Below are positions 45,387 to 54,175 of a DNA stretch of 64,000 nt, in pieces; position 1 is the first letter of the stretch, and the number at the start of each line of letters is the position of its first letter. A program made the translations under genes and the position numbers. The notes below the pieces were generated by a model. It did no database searches and had not been told where the DNA came from. It saw only the letters and a list, made by a program, of their open reading frames with translations. The DNA is from Nitrospira sp. BO4 (lineage in GTDB: Bacteria; Nitrospirota; Nitrospiria; Nitrospirales; Nitrospiraceae): assembly GCA_030144965.1 (NCBI GenBank), contig JAMPUU010000012.1:124001-188000 (forward strand), given 5' to 3'.

Positions 45387-45593
45387 TTACTCTGGGTCAT
45401 AGGGAAGTCCTTCCCAACCTTGGACTCTGGTCAACTTGTAAACCTGTGTTTCCTCACATCGGAAACAATAGACTTCGATTGCCGGGGCGCCATGCGAGCG
45501 TTGTCCGACATACCTGACCTTTGGTGTTCCAGTCGGATTGCATCGACAGACGATTTTGAAATACTCTCCTGTGTCCTCACCCGCTACGTGCAT
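45387..45593 (-). CDS. Small Cys-containing hypothetical protein
   Basis: 68 residues starting MHVAGEDTGEYF behind a strong AGAGGAGG site. Cysteine pairs CRC and CFRC (IVCRCNPTG, VYCFRCEET) suggest a small zinc-ribbon. Function unknown. Confidence 0.6.
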   Translation of the reverse strand: MHVAGEDTGEYFKIVCRCNPTGTPKVRYVGQRSHGAPAIEVYCFRCEETQVYKLTRVQGWEGLPYDPE

Positions 45594-45841
45594 AGATGCC
45601 TCCTCTATTAAGAGAACACACGGCTAGGGCTGGTCCCCACCACTGGTAAATCACTCGACTCATTGCTCTTCGGCCAAATCCCCTTCTTCCCCATCTCTCC
45701 CCAGTGGGCCTCGAACAGCTGTATGATGGAAGCCTTCGCAGAGCCGCCCCATAGCCCGCTCGCGACCCAAGAGACCGGTCATAGCAGGACCGTCACGGCC
45801 CGAATACCGCCGGATGATGCACAACGCTTGAAGGGAATCAG

Positions 45842-46123
45842 TTAGATCAGTGGTGGATGGAAGACCGATGTGAGCAACACGGGAAGATGCGGAATGGCAT
45901 GCCCGTCGACTTGGAGCCGTAACGCACTGAACGGACGAATTTCAGGCACTGGCGGCAGCACCGAGGGATCTTCGGAGTCCGATTCTGTGAACATGTCGGA
46001 AGTGTTGAAGAGACTCAAGGGGGTCACCGGGACGTCGACTATCTGTAAAGCCACACAGACACAAAGGAAGGGCACCACCCACGTTGAGCCTATTCGCTGA
46101 CCACACAGCCGTAGGGTCTTCAT
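45842..46123 (-). CDS. 93-residue secreted protein, paralogue of 43367-43648
   Basis: 93 residues, exactly the length of its paralogue. It starts MKTLRLCGQRIGS, has one hydrophobic segment (VVPFLCVCVALQIVDVPVT) and ends TSVFHPPLI. Shared positions are spread through the whole protein, so both are under protein-level constraint. Ribosome binding site weak. Function unknown. Confidence 0.65.
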   Translation of the reverse strand: MKTLRLCGQRIGSTWVVPFLCVCVALQIVDVPVTPLSLFNTSDMFTESDSEDPSVLPPVPEIRPFSALRLQVDGHAIPHLPVLLTSVFHPPLI

Positions 46124-46505
46124 CGTTCACATCTGCCCGGTGAAGCAAAGAGCGGCCAAGAATATCCTGTTTGCAAGGTGTTCGCAATGGGGAGAAATAG
46201 AGCATAATAAAGTGATTGCCCAAGAAGCGACATACCCAAGTGATCGTGAATAGCTGGGGGTTCATCGAGAGTGAAAGACTGAAGCGGTTGGAGGGCCGAA
46301 GCGCTTTAACGGCGGCCGAGCTCGGCACGATCGCCCGAAATATGGAGCGGGCGCTTCACGTGGCCAGATCCTTTCTCGGAAAAACAACGATCAGGATCTA
46401 CCAAACCCTTGGCACACTATTCGGCTTCCCTCTTGATCCTCAGCCGGCTGCCAGGGGCTTTTGCCCAGACTTTAGTTTCGGCATGAAACCAGCGTATGAG
46501 CTTAG
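46124..46505. other. Intergenic stretch without a recognisable gene
   Basis: About 380 bp between the 93-residue gene and nhaA. A plus-strand frame from 46216 runs into the nhaA antisense and is not supported as a gene. Confidence 0.5.
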
Positions 46506-47723
46506 TCAGAAAGGCCGGCCCCGCGCTTCTTCAGTCATGGGCTTTCTCATGCTTGGCTTTTTGCGGAGTGCCAACCACAGCACGAGATATCCGGCCACTG
46601 CGGAGAGGAGTGACCCGAGGAGAATCCCAATGCGCTCATCGAACAGCGCAGGCCGCTGCAGTTCCTCAAAGGCGAGGGCACCGATAAACAGACTCATCGT
46701 GAAGCCGACGCCGCACAGGATGGCGACCCCATAGAGCTGAATCGCGGTGACTGCCCTCGGTAGGCGGGCAATCCCCAGCAGGATCCCCGCCATGCAGAAC
46801 AGAAAGACTCCGAGCTGCTTCCCGAGAAACAACCCCAGCGTAATGCCGAGGGAGACCGGGTGGGTGAGACTGTCCACGGACACCTCGCTCAGAGAGATTC
46901 CAGCATTGAAGAAGGCAAACAGGGGCAAGGTGACAAAGGCCACCGCCGTGTGCAGTTCATCCTCCAGAAAGCGGAGCGGAGAGTGAGCCCGATTCTTAGC
47001 ATCAGTGAGGGGAATAAACATTGCCAGCAGGACGCCCGCAAGGGTGGCATGCACGCCGGACTTCAACACCGCGACCCACATCACGAGGCCCACCAAGGCA
47101 TAGAGGGAAATGGCCGTCACGCCTTTACGGTTGAGAAGCAGGAGAATCATCAGGCAGCCACTAGCGGTCCACACCATGGCCGCAGAGAGGTTCGAGGTAA
47201 AAAAGAATGCGATGATAAGAATGGCGCCGATATCATCGAAAATGGCGAGCGACACCAGAAACACCTTCAGGGAAAGCGGGACCCGCTGGCCCAGCAGGGA
47301 GAGGATGCCCAACGCAAAGGCCGTATCGGTGGCGATGGGAATCGCCCACCCAGCCAGCCCGGCTGGATTGTTGTGATTGACCCACCAATAGATACATCCT
47401 GGAACCACCATCCCGCCCAGTGCGCCCATGGCCGGAAGCCCCACATTGGCCGTATCGGACAGTTCGCCTTCCATGACCTCTCGTTTCAGCTCCATCCCGA
47501 CCAGAAAGAAAAAGAGCACCATAAGACCATCGTTGATCCAGAGCAGGAGGGGCTTGTGAATTTGGAGACTCCCAAACTGAACCCCGACTGGAATCTGAAG
47601 CAGGCTCTCATACAGATGCTTCAGGTCGGTATTGGCGCACAGCATGGCGAGTGCGGCGGCCACAATCAGCAGAATGCCGCCGGCGGATTCCAGTTTGAGG
47701 AAGGTACGGATAGTACTAATCAT
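46506..47723 (-). CDS. nhaA: Na+/H+ antiporter NhaA
   Basis: NhaA family, 405 residues, about 12 helices. Motifs include FLVGMELKREVMEGEL, TDTAFALGILSLLGQRVP with the transport Asp pair region (the string LAIFDDIGAILIIAFF carries Asp-Asp), and VGFTMSLFIGALAF. It exchanges Na+ for protons at the cytoplasmic membrane. The C terminus is basic (KKPSMRKPMTEEARGR). Monocistronic. Confidence 0.93.
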   Translation of the reverse strand: MISTIRTFLKLESAGGILLIVAAALAMLCANTDLKHLYESLLQIPVGVQFGSLQIHKPLLLWINDGLMVLFFFLVGMELKREVMEGELSDTANVGLPAMGALGGMVVPGCIYWWVNHNNPAGLAGWAIPIATDTAFALGILSLLGQRVPLSLKVFLVSLAIFDDIGAILIIAFFFTSNLSAAMVWTASGCLMILLLLNRKGVTAISLYALVGLVMWVAVLKSGVHATLAGVLLAMFIPLTDAKNRAHSPLRFLEDELHTAVAFVTLPLFAFFNAGISLSEVSVDSLTHPVSLGITLGLFLGKQLGVFLFCMAGILLGIARLPRAVTAIQLYGVAILCGVGFTMSLFIGALAFEELQRPALFDERIGILLGSLLSAVAGYLVLWLALRKKPSMRKPMTEEARGRPF

Positions 47724-47868
47724 TTAGTAGCCCATACACAGTCGCCTACCGTTGTCCGAAGTTTTGAAGAATGGAAGTGGCTTTCGAGGGACGGAAGGTG
47801 GGAATCCTCTAGTGAGGAGTGCCGGCAGCGTATCCGTTATTTGCTTCATTCCGCTCTATGGGCGCCTC

Positions 47869-48057
47869 TCATTTGGCTTTCGTGAGGAGTTCCTTCAGTT
47901 TGTTATACCCCGGAGCCTCCGGGTGGCAATAATGTTCGCTGAGCGAACCGTTGCTGTTTCTGATCGAGATGCGAAAAATCTTGCCATGCGCCTCGATTTT
48001 GACCGCCTCCGTGATATTGAGGAAAAGATCTTTGCTCACCTGAACCATGTTGTCCAT
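47869..48057 (-). CDS. Small hypothetical protein
   Basis: 62 residues from the ATG at 48057, which follows GGAGGG; an upstream TTG start at 48072 overlaps that site. It reads MVQVSKDLFLNITEAVKIEA and ends NKLKELLTKAK. No domain is recognised, but codon pattern and ribosome binding site support a gene. Confidence 0.5.
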   Translation of the reverse strand: MDNMVQVSKDLFLNITEAVKIEAHGKIFRISIRNSNGSLSEHYCHPEAPGYNKLKELLTKAK

Positions 48058-48253
48058 CACCCCTCCGTCCAATCAATCACTTCTTCGCAAGTGTGTTCGC
48101 AAGCTGCTCTCAGGCTCATCCTACTGTATCACGAGCGCCTGTGTATCAAACGCGCACCGGTTTGTAGAGCGACCACACCAAGGCACCGATCCACTCGATC
48201 ACCGTCCAGCCCTAATCCCTCCTCTCAGCGCCTCCTGAACCCCTGCACCGCAC

Positions 48254-48442
48254 TCAGTGGATCTGCGGTGCGCGGAGGTAGGCTTTGAGCTGCTCTGAGT
48301 AATATTGAACGACCTTTCGCTCTTGAGGAGACAGCGGCGCATGGCCAAAGAGCACCGACGAAGAAAGGAGCGATTCGCAGGAACAAATGAGCCCGTGGAT
48401 TTCTTTGCGTAATGGAAAGAATGGACTGATAGACGCCGACAT
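48254..48442 (-). CDS. 62-residue hypothetical protein, N terminus shared with 51999-52109
   Basis: Starts MSASISPFFPLRKEIHGLI and contains SCESLLSSS, which matches SCERLLSSS of the shorter gene at 51999-52109. The C terminus (ERKVVQYYSEQLKAYLRAPQ) is helical. The gene lies behind a leader that is duplicated at 52110-52202. Function unknown. Confidence 0.5.
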   Translation of the reverse strand: MSASISPFFPLRKEIHGLICSCESLLSSSVLFGHAPLSPQERKVVQYYSEQLKAYLRAPQIH

Positions 48443-48536
48443 AGGGAACCGCCTCTCTCACAAAGTGTCGGCGGTGGGCCCTCCGGAACCGGCGGCAGGA
48501 TGTGTGTTAGATTGCAGACCTGTGACAGTACGCTCG
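48432..48536 (-). repeat. Duplicated leader segment, copy 1
   Basis: About 105 bp that aligns almost without gaps with 52099-52202. Shared blocks on the plus strand include CTCACAA, GGTGGGCC, CGGCAGG and ACGCTC. The similarity continues into the downstream small gene for about 80 bp more. It covers the expected promoter and 5' leader of the gene at 48254-48442. Confidence 0.6.
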
Positions 48537-48726
48537 GTGACGACATGCAGGGATATTGGCTTTCGGATGCGCACCCTGCCAGACCTATTCGTGGGACTCG
48601 CCTTTGCGACGCCAGCCGACATGGCCAGCGTCGCCGGATGTCTTCTGTATATCTGCGTGCACAGTCTCATGATGCGGATTGTTCGGAGGTGACTGAAAGA
48701 GCACACTCCTGTTCCGCGAGAACAAT

Positions 48727-49290
48727 CTAGGTCTTCGCCTTCACGGTGATGTCATTCTTGACCGACTTCACGCCGGGGACCTGCCAGACTTTCCACGACG
48801 CTTGTGCGCTCGTCATCAGGTCTGCTACTTCGCCGCTCAGCGAAACCACACCCGCATTCGTTTGGGCATGAATCCCGGATTCCTTGAGGTGGGCGTCTTT
48901 CGCGATCTGCTCGTTGACCCGCAGGGTAATCGCCTCGTCTTTGTCGTTAATCACCTCACGCTTGGATGGCGATACCACTTGTAAGTCGTTCTTCACCGAC
49001 TTGACGCCATCAATCCCCTTGGCGATATCCTCCACCGCCTGCTTTGCCTCGCCGGAGTCCACTTTGCCACGGATCATGACCAAACCCTGTGTACTTTCGA
49101 CGTTGAGATCACTCCCCTTCACCCGAGCATCGGCAAACAGTGCAATCTTGGTCTTAGCAGTCAACCACGCATCATTGATCGGGGTCTTCTCGGCGGCATT
49201 ACCAAGCCCGTTCGTCAATCCCGTCAAGAACATTCCCCCGGTTACCAACGTTGCGCTTAATGTCAGAATAGTCCGTATATTCATTTTCAC
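48727..49290 (-). CDS. OsmY-like BON domain protein
   Basis: 187 residues: signal peptide (TLSATLVTGGMFLTGLTNG), then two BON domains (about 40-105 and 115-187) with the typical patterns VESTQGLVMIRGKVDSGEAK and QTNAGVVSLSGEVADLMTSA. Periplasmic stress protein associated with envelope stability under osmotic stress. A DUF1328-like remnant lies 60 bp upstream. Confidence 0.9.
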   Translation of the reverse strand: MKMNIRTILTLSATLVTGGMFLTGLTNGLGNAAEKTPINDAWLTAKTKIALFADARVKGSDLNVESTQGLVMIRGKVDSGEAKQAVEDIAKGIDGVKSVKNDLQVVSPSKREVINDKDEAITLRVNEQIAKDAHLKESGIHAQTNAGVVSLSGEVADLMTSAQASWKVWQVPGVKSVKNDITVKAKT

Positions 49291-49349
49291 TTCTCCTTAG
49301 CCAAATAGAACAATCGGATTATGAGTCGCTGTTCGTGAATAGCATTCAC

Positions 49350-49433
49350 TCAGCAGACAGTTTCTTCCTCACGGCCTTTGATGCCTGCCAGCAATCAACC
49401 GGCCACTAGAAACACCAGTACGTAGTGGAGCAT
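49350..49433 (-). pseudogene. Remnant of a DUF1328/YtjA-like small membrane protein
   Basis: The sequence starts MLHYVLVFLVAG behind AGAGAGGAGTAACCC, the N terminus of the DUF1328 family, then a TGA at 49395 replaces the expected leucine codon; the frame continues as LLAGIKGREEE to a second stop at 49350. Only about half the domain is left. It is upstream of the BON gene, a frequent neighbour of this family. Confidence 0.45.
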
Positions 49434-49985
49434 GGGTTACTCCTCTCTATGGAATCACGCATCCGTTATGGAATTCTCTGAAAGCAGAACCAGTGTCCTA
49501 CCTCGCCTCCACCAGCAGACCAGGCTACACAAGGGATGCAGCCGTTCAGAGAGCCTCTGGCATCGGAGCGGCGGAGACTGAGGAATCGATCACGCTGAGA
49601 AGAACCAGGAAGCGCAAGTGATGGGACAGTCACCGAAGCTTTACACCGAACAATATTACCCTGGGCGCAATGGGCATGAGAGTCAAGCACTATAATTTGA
49701 CATGGAGCGGTCAAGGCAACAGGAACGCCTGAGAGTCAGCCTCAGAGAGGGGGCCAAATGCCGTCTTTCCCTTAATAACGCTTGACTCGTGCGGCGAATG
49801 CGCCCAGGCTGACGTATGAGGTATTGAACCGCGTCGACTGTCCATTTCTCGCGCATTTCCCTCCCAAACTCCGGCGCGTCTGATTCCTCAGCCTCTGCCT
49901 CCGTATCTTCGAAGCACGACCGTCATCGAGTCCAGCCTCTGTATAGCGCCTGCGTGATCAGAGAATCGCGGTTGGACATCGGCCT
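49434..49985. other. Intergenic stretch without a recognisable gene
   Basis: About 550 bp. A minus-strand frame 49466-49714 exists but has no ribosome binding site, no domain and a composition like antisense sequence. Confidence 0.4.
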
Positions 49986-50084
49986 ATGGGATTATCAATG
50001 CGCGCTGAACTATTTTTGTTTGCGTATGCGGTCGTGTGGGGGATTGTTTTTCTTGTGACTTTCCTGCTGACTGAATCACGCTGA
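49986..50084 (+). CDS. Possible 32-residue single-TM miniprotein
   Basis: Reads MGLSMRAELFLFAYAVVWGI and ends LTESR: one clean hydrophobic helix. The ribosome binding site is weak, so it may be chance. Similar-sized small subunits occur with membrane oxidases, but nothing nearby supports that. Confidence 0.3.
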   Translation: MGLSMRAELFLFAYAVVWGIVFLVTFLLTESR

Positions 50085-50186
50085 ATCTGAAAACGGCTGA
50101 AACACCAAAACTAAACTCGCGAGAGAAACTTCGTTCATGAAGTCTCTCATTGATAAATGCATCGGGACATTTCGAATGGCTGGACC

Positions 50187-50226
50187 CGGCAACTGGATTC
50201 GAATCAGCGACCTACGGTTTACAAAT
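50187..50226 (-). repeat. tRNA 3'-half-like fragment A
   Basis: On the minus strand the segment reads as an anticodon-stem end, variable loop and T arm (TTGTAAACCGTAGGTCGCTG then ATTCGAATCCAGTTGCC). No 5' half is present, so it is not a working tRNA. It is most similar to threonine-type tRNA 3' halves and may be the scar of a site-specific integration. Confidence 0.5.
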
Positions 50227-50791
50227 CAGTGAAAGGGGATTGCTCAAGTCATTGGAGTCCTGGGCAATCCTTCCTTCCATCAATAGTAATGCACGGTTTA
50301 AGCGTAATCTGACTTCGTTTCAATTCGTCTCAATTTAGTCCATCTTGTCGCTGGGACTAATACTCAATTAACACCTGCCGCCTAGCGTGATCGGCACATC
50401 CCCCACCCGTCATGGGCTTGAGACTCCTTTTGGTTTTGCAGCAGTAGAAGAAAAGGAGGAATGAATGTGCACACTGCGGACATTGGGGAGCGATCCATAA
50501 CCTTAGACGGTGCTTCCGGCCCAGACATCCCTTTATGCTTTTGTTACCTGTCCCAACCTCCTGACTTCTTTCCCAAGTGTGCGTAATATTGCCCGAAGCA
50601 GCTTCAGGGCTTGCAGAGGGGGTGACTGTGACAAAGATACAAACGTGGGACATGCGAGCTTAAAGAGCCAGGGGCATCAGAATGGGATAAATAGACCGGT
50701 AAAATAACGGACCACTAATGGCGTTAGGAGATTTGACAACTTCCTCGTAAATTACTCAAAGCACGACCCGGCCTATACGAAAAAAGGAGAA
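50227..50791. other. Intergenic stretch without a recognisable gene
   Basis: About 565 bp. A perfect TTGACA lies at 50733-50738 upstream of the small secreted gene, without a clear -10 box at the right spacing. The minus-strand frame 50357-50653 is not supported. Confidence 0.4.
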
Positions 50792-51097
50792 ATGATGAAA
50801 CCATCCAATCAATTACTCAACATCGTAGTTGTTGTTGCCAATCTCGTAGCTGTAACAAACGCCTATGCGGGTCCAGAAATTACCGGTATCCCAAGAGAAC
50901 CGAAGGACAAAGGCAAGATTGAAAAGGCCAGATTATCTCACCAATTATGCGGTCCAGGATGGACGCTGTCCGATGACCGTGAACATACCCAAGATAGTTT
51001 TGTGTGTGTGCCCGTAAAGCCAAAAGTACAATGCCCGACAGATGCTCAGTTGCTTGAAACAGATTGTTCCATAGGCTGCCTACCGAGGGCAAAGTAG
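50792..51097 (+). CDS. Small secreted Cys-rich protein
   Basis: 101 residues behind AAAAAAGGAGAA. Signal peptide (LLNIVVVVANLVAVTNAYAG, cleavage after AYA), then six Cys in the mature part (LCGPGW, FVCVPV, VQCPTD, ETDCSIGC). A disulfide-stabilised periplasmic protein is likely. Function unknown. Confidence 0.6.
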   Translation: MMKPSNQLLNIVVVVANLVAVTNAYAGPEITGIPREPKDKGKIEKARLSHQLCGPGWTLSDDREHTQDSFVCVPVKPKVQCPTDAQLLETDCSIGCLPRAK

Positions 51098-51363
51098 GCA
51101 ATCCATGTATTGTGTCCCCAGAGGAAGGCTCCTCAGCCCCGTCGGCGAGATATCTGGCTTGTAGGGTTCTTACAGTAGGCTCGGCAAGGGGTGTTTCAGC
51201 TTCGAGCCCCGAGGCAGAAGATTTGTATTACAAGCATGACGGAGAGGTGGCTCCCTGTCACTCTTCTGAAGACTTAAGGGTGGGATTGCCGGGTGGCAAA
51301 AGGTCAACAGCTGGGCTACTGAAGCCCCATGAGGTATACTAACTATATATGGGAGCCACATAG

Positions 51364-51597
51364 ATGGCCACGCATCAGAATCCGGGCAAGAGTAGATTGG
51401 CAATGGGTGGGCAGTGGTATCGGCGCAAGCCCGGCAGTGAAGCGTTTCCTGTCAGAATATATAGGACTGGTGATGTGAAGTATGTGTGGCTCTGTGATCC
51501 GAGTGCGATAAGACCGGAGAGATGCAACCTAGAAGAATGTATGGGAGAGTTTATAGCGAGGATACGGTCTCCGAATCATCGGAGCCCCCCAGAGTAG
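51364..51597 (+). CDS. Small hypothetical protein
   Basis: 77 residues starting MATHQNPGKSRLAMGGQWYR with a GGGAG site. It is basic with a WLCDPSAIRPERCN segment. No known family. Confidence 0.45.
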   Translation: MATHQNPGKSRLAMGGQWYRRKPGSEAFPVRIYRTGDVKYVWLCDPSAIRPERCNLEECMGEFIARIRSPNHRSPPE

Positions 51598-51767
51598 TAG
51601 ACTTTCCTGATATCAGGCTACCATGAACCGGAAACGCTGGTAGCAGTTCAAGAATTCCACGAGGACAACGACCTCCTCCTTCCATCAGGTATCATCGAAC
51701 CGCTGCTCATTCCTTCACGTTCTCACGGGGAGAGAGGACGTAGAGGACATGAACTACTCCACGAGCA

Positions 51768-51950
51768 TCATTCGGCGACTGCCTGAGGATCGGGAAACGT
51801 CGCCTGACATTCCAGACATCGCAACTGACCCAACTTGGAGCCATCCCGCGAGCGAACGTCATCCACGGCACGACTGTGTGTACACTCCACGCGCTTCTTT
51901 AGCAGCGCTGCTTGTTCAGCAGAGAGTTTGGCTTGGGGTGGGGTAAGCAT
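51768..51950 (-). CDS. Small zinc-ribbon-like protein
   Basis: 60 residues, strong AAAGGAG site. It starts MLTPPQAKLSAEQAALLKKR and carries CTHSR and LRCLECQATFPD, giving Cys-x-His and CxxC pairs that could bind zinc. It follows the small gene at 51999-52109 with 48 bp between. Function unknown. Confidence 0.6.
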   Translation of the reverse strand: MLTPPQAKLSAEQAALLKKRVECTHSRAVDDVRSRDGSKLGQLRCLECQATFPDPQAVAE

Positions 51951-51998
51951 TGACAGTACTCCTTTCTGACATGGGTCTGATTATCAATAAAAAGCCGC

Positions 51999-52109
51999 TC
52001 ATAGCCCTTGGGCAGTGGAGTTTGAAGAGGACAGGAGCCGTTCGCAGGAACGGATGTATTCCGGGAGTTTTTTGTTCAAGTTTGAGGAAGGAAGGGAAGA
52101 CACTGCCAT
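51999..52109 (-). CDS. 36-residue protein, truncated paralogue of 48254-48442
   Basis: Reads MAVSSLPSSNLNKKLPEYIR then SCERLLSSSNSTAQGL. Its N-terminal two thirds match the longer gene at 48254; the C-terminal helix is lost after an early stop. It may be decaying. It lies downstream of copy 2 of the duplicated leader. Confidence 0.35.
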   Translation of the reverse strand: MAVSSLPSSNLNKKLPEYIRSCERLLSSSNSTAQGL

Positions 52110-52202
52110 GGACACCCGCGTTCTCACAAGGTGTTGCCGGTGGGCCTTCCATGACCCGACGGCAGGTTGTGGTTATGATGCAGACTTGTACGGCTACGCT
52201 CC
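52099..52202 (-). repeat. Duplicated leader segment, copy 2
   Basis: Aligns with 48432-48536 over about 105 bp with a single one-base gap. See the copy 1 entry for shared blocks. It precedes the short paralogue at 51999-52109 in the same relative position. Confidence 0.6.
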
Positions 52203-52295
52203 ATCACAAAACTGTCCATACTCCAGATCCCTAGGCCGGACATGTTCCTCGTGCGCTGTGATGATTCTCTGTCGGAGAACGTCATGAAAACATAC

Positions 52296-52775
52296 TCATT
52301 TGGCTAGCTTCCGCCATGCCCACGGCGACACAGGGGACGGATCAATCCACAAGCCTCTGCTGGCGTCTCGGGCTTCGGCTTCCAGTGCTTCTAGTATGGC
52401 GCTCTCCGGCGCATGCGGTCGATCCCACCAGCACCAGCCTTCTTTGACGAGTACATGGTTGAGATTGGTCCCATCGGCGAGCACGACATCGGCAAGGATG
52501 CGCCCATATCGATCTTTGCCATGAATTTGAAGGGTGACGTTCAGCGCGTAGCTCATGATAGATATCACTTCTTTCGCGCTGCTGCCGTAAGGCTGGCCCT
52601 CTGCCGGGCAGTCGATACCATACAATCGGACCGGCTGGGATTTTCCATTATGTAAGATCTCGATGACGTCCCCGTTCACGACTCTCACCACTTCGCCGGT
52701 GAAGGGGTATGCCTTGGCGTCGCTGAAGAGAAGAAGCAATGTTACGATCAGGAATCGTAGAGTGAGAGCTGCCAT
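52296..52775 (-). CDS. Secreted thermonuclease (SNase) paralogue 1
   Basis: Staphylococcal-nuclease-type enzyme, 159 residues, with a signal peptide (RFLIVTLLLLFSDAKAYP). It contains VVNGDVIEIL, VRLYGIDCPAEGQPYG and DRYGRILADVVLADG, covering the Asp/Arg catalytic positions. At the catalytic Glu position of Staphylococcus nuclease (Glu43 in DTPE) the string DCPAE puts Ala, with Glu one residue later. It cleaves DNA/RNA outside the cell if active. Paralogues lie at 54041 and 54705. Confidence 0.85.
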   Translation of the reverse strand: MAALTLRFLIVTLLLLFSDAKAYPFTGEVVRVVNGDVIEILHNGKSQPVRLYGIDCPAEGQPYGSSAKEVISIMSYALNVTLQIHGKDRYGRILADVVLADGTNLNHVLVKEGWCWWDRPHAPESAILEALEAEARDASRGLWIDPSPVSPWAWRKLAK

Positions 52776-53001
52776 ATGGGCGCCTGATAGGGAGTTACCT
52801 TAGACCGGCACGATAGCATTGCCCACACACAAGAAATGATCAAAAGTGCACGCTATGTAACTTCAATCCAATCCATGAGCTATGGTCTCTATATGAGATG
52901 AAATCGGCAGGCTTGGGGATAGCAGCACCCCTTAGGGGCTTGGGACTCTTTTAGGGAATCCAGCACAAGGACAAAAAGCGGTTCGGGGACAGGACTACAC
53001 A

Positions 53002-53490
53002 CTACAACGCAGAGTCGACGCGAAAGACAGGGTAGTCACCGGCAATCGCTTCGAACTCAGACACTGGGTCGTGGTGCGAGACCGGAAGGTGCTGACGACC
53101 ACTGCTGGCAACCTGGCACCATGCCTTGAGAATGGGTGCTCGCTCGTGAGGCGGAATCTCAGTAAGCATAACAGGATACGATTGCCCACGCTTCAAAAAC
53201 GCCATCCCACCCGCCGCCCGTAGGTTCTGTACCCATTCGGAACCCTCTCCTAGCATTGAGACAAGATAGCGATGCCCTTCGTAGTCGGCAGCGACGAGGA
53301 CGACTGAGCGCAGTTGAGCACTACTCCGGTCCTTCACTTGTAAGGTAACCAGGATCGGAGGGGTAAGACCAAGGCCCGATAGCCAAGCCCAGATGCTGTT
53401 ATGGAATCTGCCAAACCAAGTCGGGCGCCACCCTCGATAAAACCAGCGAAGGTAACCGCGACGTTCAGCTGGGTCTTCGTGTGACGGCAT
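53002..53490 (-). CDS. Deazaflavin (F420)-dependent nitroreductase-family protein
   Basis: 162 residues. Family pattern: YRGWRPTWFGRFHNSIWAWL, GLGLTPPILVTLQVKDRS, LRSVVLVAADYEGHRYLVSM and GSEWVQNLRAAGGMAFLKRG, as in the DDN-like split-barrel family. Most members bind F420, some FMN or haem. It is common in Actinobacteria, so its presence here suggests transfer. No signal peptide. Confidence 0.75.
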   Translation of the reverse strand: MPSHEDPAERRGYLRWFYRGWRPTWFGRFHNSIWAWLSGLGLTPPILVTLQVKDRSSAQLRSVVLVAADYEGHRYLVSMLGEGSEWVQNLRAAGGMAFLKRGQSYPVMLTEIPPHERAPILKAWCQVASSGRQHLPVSHHDPVSEFEAIAGDYPVFRVDSAL

Positions 53491-53869
53491 CTGTACGCAA
53501 GAATTTAAGAAGATCGTCAGGACGCCATACTAGCTTGTTCAGGCAGATACGCATAAGCGCCAGACTGGCCGCTTCTATCCATGACAGAACACCACATCCT
53601 CCGTGTGTCCCGCAAGCCGGTGAGCGATAGGTCCCACATTGTGTCGTGGGCAAGGTCTTTACCGGTATGAGCCAAGGAGAAACGGCATGACAGTCATGCC
53701 TCTTCTCTACTGCACCTCTCCACTCGCGTGGTGGGACAAACTTCAACGAATCACTTCATCATGAGTGTGTCGGTCGCTCAAGAGCCTTCAATGCTAGGGA
53801 GTTTCCCAGTCCGGTTTCCGTTGAAGTGTTGATAGGAAAGAAATCGGACAGGGAGTAGCAGGCACCACC
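53491..53869. other. Intergenic stretch without a recognisable gene
   Basis: About 380 bp. A minus-strand frame 53465-53746 overlaps the reductase start, is Cys-containing but has no domain or ribosome binding site, and is not called. Confidence 0.4.
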
Positions 53870-54175
53870 ATGGACCGCATTGTCTTTGAAAATTTTATCC
53901 GGGCCAGTCTGGAAGTGACCGACGCCTTTGAGAATGACTGCCTTCTCACTGATATGGATCAGCTTCGATTGGATAACTACTTGGCGATCATGCAGATGTC
54001 ATACATTGAATGGAAGCGAAGGAATCTATTCCGGAACGATCTATCCGGGAACGCTTCCGACCATGCGGTTCCCGTGCCAGTGAAGGCGAACGCGCGCCGA
54101 GCGGTTGTTGCGCAGCACGTCAACGGTGTCCCCGTCAATTATCCCAACGACTCTTTCGGTGTAGTCGGCAGCTAG
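53870..54175 (+). CDS. Small hypothetical protein, C terminus probably replaced
   Basis: 101 residues starting MDRIVFENFIRASLEVTDAF. The first about 57 residues look like a real helical protein (DMDQLRLDNYLAIMQMSYIE, WKRRN). From about 54041 on the frame runs antisense through the broken thermonuclease gene, so the last about 45 residues are probably acquired by a deletion. Function unknown. Confidence 0.4.
   Translation: MDRIVFENFIRASLEVTDAFENDCLLTDMDQLRLDNYLAIMQMSYIEWKRRNLFRNDLSGNASDHAVPVPVKANARRAVVAQHVNGVPVNYPNDSFGVVGS

Noticed and set aside
46216-46734. 172-residue plus-strand frame
   Set aside because: Its second half is antisense to nhaA; no domain.
49466-49714. 82-residue minus-strand frame
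   Set aside because: No ribosome binding site, domain or paralogue.
50357-50653. 98-residue minus-strand frame with several Cys
   Set aside because: No ribosome binding site or paralogue; composition unlike a folded protein.
52015-52287. 90-residue plus-strand Cys-containing frame across leader copy 2
   Set aside because: The matching frame in copy 1 (48432-48536) is broken by a frameshift, so the similarity is better explained by the minus-strand leader and gene.
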